This document shows, piece after piece, positions 6,139 to 9,471 of a stretch of DNA of 9,471 nucleotides (positions within the stretch are counted from its first letter, which is position 1; every line of letters starts with the position of its first letter). The notes under the pieces were generated by a model. The model was not told where the DNA came from, made no database searches, and was given only the letters and a program-made list of their open reading frames with translations. The stretch covers positions 1 through 9,471 of the forward strand of contig JAPOOQ010000633.1 in assembly GCA_026713345.1 (NCBI GenBank), read 5' to 3'. Source of the stretch: Gemmatimonadota bacterium. Its GTDB lineage: Bacteria; Gemmatimonadota; Gemmatimonadetes; Longimicrobiales; Gaopeijiaceae. The position numbers were made by a program, and so were the translations under genes.

Positions 6139-9100
6139 TTAGCCTGTAGACTTCGCGTCGACGGATACCGTGGGACCAACCTTCCACGGGTTGTCCGCAG
6201 TCGCCGTACCCTGCCTCGCGTCCACGCGGAACATCAGGGCGCCGTCGACTTCAGCTGCCGTCACAGCGGCAGTCTTGGCGGTTCCAGCGGTACCGTCGTT
6301 GGTGGCTGTACTCGGAGTCGTGCCGACGATGTTGTCGACCGTGGCACCCCACGATTCGCCAGAGCCTGCGGCATCGTTGAGCACGTACCAGGTCGTGCCG
6401 CTGTCGAAGCTGACGACGACCCGCCATTGGGAATTGGTGTTCCCCTCGGCCGTCCAGGTCACCACCAGCGAATCCGGCTCGGCATCCACATTGCGCCTTG
6501 CCGCGACATCGTCGGCCGTCGGATCGATCGCGTCGACCGTGACTGCGTCGGACGCGTACTCCTGCATCGGGGTCTGATCGTCGGTGTCGTGGTCGTGTTG
6601 CGCCTCCACGCGAATCGACAACTCGCCTTCCGGATCCGAACTGTCCCCTCCAGTCGGCGGGGTGATCTGAGCTTGCCAGGTGCTGTCCGCGTCCGGAGGA
6701 TCATTGTCCGCCGTCGGGGCAGTGACTGCGGTTTCAACGTCCTGCCACATCCCAAGCGTATCCTGAATCTGCACCTGGTACTGCGTGGCGCGTCCACCAG
6801 GTCCTGGCGTCCATTCGACCGTCACCGTGGTCTCGAAGAGTCCGGTGTCAGCCGTGTCACGCGCAGCCTCGACATTCAGCGGCGCCATGTTGCCTTCCGC
6901 CATGACAGTGCCAAGCGACCTGCTTTCGCCGGCTTCAAGGCTTACGGTCTGGCTCGCGAAGGTGTAGCCTGTCTTCGTGGCCGTGACCGTCGCCGTACCT
7001 GCCGGCACGCTCACGCTGAAGCGGCCTCGGCGATCCGTGTCGTCCGAGTCGGTGATGCCCTGACTCGTAGCCGTCACAGTCACGCCTTCCATCGCGGTGG
7101 TACCAGCCATCACGACACCCGTGATCGTCGCGTATTCGGAACCACTGAAGTCGGCTCCGGTCACCGTGCCGGCGTTGAGCGTTACCGCCCGATTGCCCGG
7201 CTCGAAGGTGTAACCGGTCTTCGACGGTGTCAGCGTGGTGCTGCCACCGGACTCCATGATCACCGTGTACACACCGCTGGCGTTCGTCGAGACGTAGGCG
7301 TTTCTGCCACCATTGAGCAGGTTGCCACCGGTCGGGGTAATCCGTACACCCGAAATCGCGTCGCCGGACTGCGCGTCCGTGACGGTACCGGTGATCGTGG
7401 TCGTCTCGTCCAGCCTGGTGACCGCCACGGTGTAGGTCTTCGTGGACTCGCCGTCGGCGGCAGTAACCGTGACCTCGATACTGGTCGTACCCACGCCGAG
7501 CGCCACCTGGTGGCCACTCGCATCGTCGGCGTCATCCGGATAGATCTCCGTCACGCGCGCGCCAGGTACTGATGGCGTCGCACTCACCGTGGTCATATCG
7601 GTCGAGTAGCTGACTTCGGCGGTGTAGCTATACACGCCGGCGCGGAATCCGGTTAGCGTGGCCGACCGGCGCAGTGTCACGCCGCTCAGGCTCAGCGAAG
7701 CGAGATCCGCGTTGTCCTCTGCCGGCGTTCCGATTAGATCGTTGAGCGCCTTGCCGTCGTTGGGCACGTTGACGCCGGTGGTATCGGTGAAGGTGTAGCC
7801 GTGCTTCGCCGCAGTTACGCCGTACTGACCGTAGCGCACGCTGAGGGAGTAGGTCCCCGTCGTGCCGGTCGTGTCGGCGTCGGTTGCGTCTCCGCCAACC
7901 TGGTCCGCCGTTACGATTACGCCGCTGATCGCGTTGTTGCTCGCATCGACCACGCGGCCGTGGATCGTTCCGTTATCGAAGGCGGTGAAGGTGATTCCGG
8001 AGATGTTCTGTCCGGCCACTGCCGAGAACGTGTGTCCCGCATCGGGCGAGAAGAACATGCCATCCCGCGATGCCGTAATCGTGGCGGTTGCACCACCGGC
8101 CTTCGCATTGATGCGCACCGAGAAGCTGCCGTCGCCGCCCGTGATGTAGATGTTATTCGGTCCCGTGCGACCCGTCCTCGCGTTCTTGTTGAGCGGGGCC
8201 CGGCCGTCCACCCAGATCCGCACGCCGCCAACACCGGCGCCGCCGTCGGAATGAGTCACCCGACCGCTGATCGTGGTGACCTCGGCCGCGTCCTCGATCT
8301 CGACATTGATCCGCGTCGGCGAGTTTGCCGCGAATGTGGCGCGGTCCGCCGTCTCTTCGCTTCCTTCCACGGCGGTCGTCACACAGATCACGTTCCTGGC
8401 CGTGCTAGTGCCGCACCCGTTCCTGGCCCGGAAGCCCTCCGCGACGTAGCGCCCGTTCGAGTCGGTCTCGACCGACACGCCGTTCACGTTCACGGTGACG
8501 CCCGCCATGCGACGGTTATCGCCATCGACAACGTGACCGTAGGCGTAGCCCGTCGTCGGCGTCACGTCGATGTTGAGCGCCGAGTCGAGGGGGTTGAGAC
8601 GCGCGGCAAGGTCGTTGGTGGGCGACTCGAGGGGACCCCTCTGCGCGATCCACCCGCTCTCTGGAACTGTCGTGACCTTGTAGACGCCTGCCGGCATCCG
8701 ATTGAAGTCGAACACCTTCGTATTGCCCTTCTCCGTGTACGACTCGTCCTCTTCGGCGAGGTTTTCACCATCGACCGGATCCATGCTGACCGTGAGGCCC
8801 TTCACACCCGACTTGGCGTTTGCCGAAGCGAAGTCGTCGGAAGTCTTCCCACGCACCCACTTCCACGCCTGTCCGTTGACCGCGTAGGTCTCGACGAAGG
8901 CGAAGGTGCCGCACTCGCCGTGGCGCTGGTTGCCCTCACCGGACATCAGCGGGCAGAGCTCCACCGTGTGGTGGAAGCCGCCGTGCTCGCCGAACGCGCC
9001 GCCCCTGATGCCGTTGGCGTACTTGTCGGTGTACGCGGCCAGCTCGTCGCTGTGCCCGTTCTTATCCAGCAGGTGGACGGTGTTGGCGACGCGATCGCCG

Positions 9101-9471
9101 TCTTCGTCCCTGGCCGTGGGGTGGTAGTCGGCTTCGTCCGCGGTCACGATGACGTTGGCCGCCGCCGGCACGTTGCTGAAGGTGTACACGCCGTCGGCCG
9201 CGTCGTCGTCGATGCTGTCCGTCGCCTCGAAGTTGACGGCGCGTCCGTTGCTGGCAATGTGCTCGATGTCGACATCGATGAAGCCGCCCATGCGAGCGTC
9301 GCCGCCCAGGACGTTACCGGTGTAACCCATGACCTGGTCGTTCTCCTGGTGGACGTAGACCCGGAGCGTCTGGGTCGTGTACGTCACCTCGAGCATGCCG
9401 GCGTCCGTGGACGTGCCGGACAGCGAGAGACCGTCGTGGGTGTGCGACAGCGTGGTGCTCGTGTACTTCTC
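6139..9471 (-). CDS. Paralogous giant multi-domain extracellular repeat protein, 3' part
   Basis: The minus-strand frame is open from the right edge (EKYTSTTLSH...) to the TAA at 6141-6139, giving 1110 visible residues; the start is off-window and the ATG at 9396 is internal. It follows giant gene 1 module by module. A beta-rich region comes first with HLLDKNGHSDEL and a His/Cys cluster (about 8907-8991). Then come regulatory-like modules near 8551-8415 (GHVVDGDNRRMAGV), 8283-8010 (ISGRVTHSDGG) and 7974-7735 (GRVVDASNNAISGV), a cadherin-like domain 7712-7415 (DLASLSLSGV ... YTVAVTR), regulatory-like modules about 7404-7150 and 7131-6880, and two FN3-like modules 6900-6145 (VEWTPG, FDSGTTWYV). 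Export and surface location are inferred from module types. No membrane anchor or sorting motif appears at the C-terminus (VGPTVSVDAKSTG). Compared with gene 1 it lacks the CRTEAC cysteine pair in the cadherin-like domain. Both copies are intact where visible, so neither looks like a pseudogene. Confidence 0.9.
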   Translation of the reverse strand, partial: EKYTSTTLSHTHDGLSLSGTSTDAGMLEVTYTTQTLRVYVHQENDQVMGYTGNVLGGDARMGGFIDVDIEHIASNGRAVNFEATDSIDDDAADGVYTFSNVPAAANVIVTADEADYHPTARDEDGDRVANTVHLLDKNGHSDELAAYTDKYANGIRGGAFGEHGGFHHTVELCPLMSGEGNQRHGECGTFAFVETYAVNGQAWKWVRGKTSDDFASANAKSGVKGLTVSMDPVDGENLAEEDESYTEKGNTKVFDFNRMPAGVYKVTTVPESGWIAQRGPLESPTNDLAARLNPLDSALNIDVTPTTGYAYGHVVDGDNRRMAGVTVNVNGVSVETDSNGRYVAEGFRARNGCGTSTARNVICVTTAVEGSEETADRATFAANSPTRINVEIEDAAEVTTISGRVTHSDGGAGVGGVRIWVDGRAPLNKNARTGRTGPNNIYITGGDGSFSVRINAKAGGATATITASRDGMFFSPDAGHTFSAVAGQNISGITFTAFDNGTIHGRVVDASNNAISGVIVTADQVGGDATDADTTGTTGTYSLSVRYGQYGVTAAKHGYTFTDTTGVNVPNDGKALNDLIGTPAEDNADLASLSLSGVTLRRSATLTGFRAGVYSYTAEVSYSTDMTTVSATPSVPGARVTEIYPDDADDASGHQVALGVGTTSIEVTVTAADGESTKTYTVAVTRLDETTTITGTVTDAQSGDAISGVRITPTGGNLLNGGRNAYVSTNASGVYTVIMESGGSTTLTPSKTGYTFEPGNRAVTLNAGTVTGADFSGSEYATITGVVMAGTTAMEGVTVTATSQGITDSDDTDRRGRFSVSVPAGTATVTATKTGYTFASQTVSLEAGESRSLGTVMAEGNMAPLNVEAARDTADTGLFETTVTVEWTPGPGGRATQYQVQIQDTLGMWQDVETAVTAPTADNDPPDADSTWQAQITPPTGGDSSDPEGELSIRVEAQHDHDTDDQTPMQEYASDAVTVDAIDPTADDVAARRNVDAEPDSLVVTWTAEGNTNSQWRVVVSFDSGTTWYVLNDAAGSGESWGATVDNIVGTTPSTATNDGTAGTAKTAAVTAAEVDGALMFRVDARQGTATADNPWKVGPTVSVDAKSTG
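6139..9471 (-). repeat. Right arm of the long inverted paralogous repeat
   Basis: The reverse complement aligns with 1438-4794 over its whole length. The best-conserved part is 9471 to about 7735. The part coding for the cadherin-like to FN3-like modules is more divergent, with several small insertions and deletions. With the spacer this makes a near-symmetrical palindromic locus centred near base 5460. Confidence 0.9.

Noticed and set aside
5362..7572. Long open frame on the plus strand (736 codons) spanning the spacer and giant gene 2
   Set aside because: It crosses the spacer gene, the terminator and the end of gene 2, all better explained on the minus strand. Its composition is again Arg/His/Val-rich without domains.
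9394..9396. ATG at 9396 as the start of giant gene 2
   Set aside because: The 25 codons before it, up to the window edge, match gene 1 (EKYTSTTLSHTHDG), so the gene continues off-window.

Overview
The window is GC-rich bacterial DNA with no rRNA, tRNA, integrase, transposase or CRISPR array that I can see. Tandem carboxypeptidase-regulatory-like, SdrD-B-like, cadherin-like and fibronectin-III-like beta-sandwich modules, with strong C/G third-position preference, suggest a free-living or host-associated Gram-negative-type bacterium. Gemmatimonadota or a similar GC-rich phylum is my guess from general familiarity, at low confidence.

The layout is close to a mirror image. Bases 1-4794 (+) are the 3' part of a giant multi-domain surface or extracellular protein gene whose start lies before the window. 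Bases 6139-9471 (-) are the 3' part of a second, paralogous giant gene, convergent with the first, whose start lies beyond the window. Gene 2 aligns with gene 1 from base 1438 onward, so the window holds a roughly 3.3-kb inverted repeat made of two paralogous coding sequences. Each arm ends in the same intrinsic terminator, inside a 65-bp perfect inverted repeat (4811-4875 and 6059-6123).

The spacer of about 1.2 kb between the terminators holds one convincing gene: an unrecognised, soluble, helix-rich protein of about 279 residues (5107-5946, -) with a strong ribosome binding site. It also holds a short coding-like remnant (about 4876-5110, +) that begins where the left repeat arm ends and overlaps the stop codon of the minus-strand gene.

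The two giant proteins share, in order: a region of unrecognised beta-rich sequence with a conserved His/Cys cluster, three carboxypeptidase-regulatory-like modules, a cadherin-like beta-sandwich domain, two more carboxypeptidase-regulatory-like modules, and a C-terminal pair of fibronectin-III-like modules. Their similarity is uneven: nearly identical DNA in the upstream half, clear divergence from the cadherin-like domain onward, then perfect identity at the terminators. This mosaic is what recombination or gene conversion between inverted paralogs would leave. A crossover between the arms would invert the spacer and swap C-terminal halves between the two proteins. That is the most interesting possibility here, but the single sequence does not prove it.
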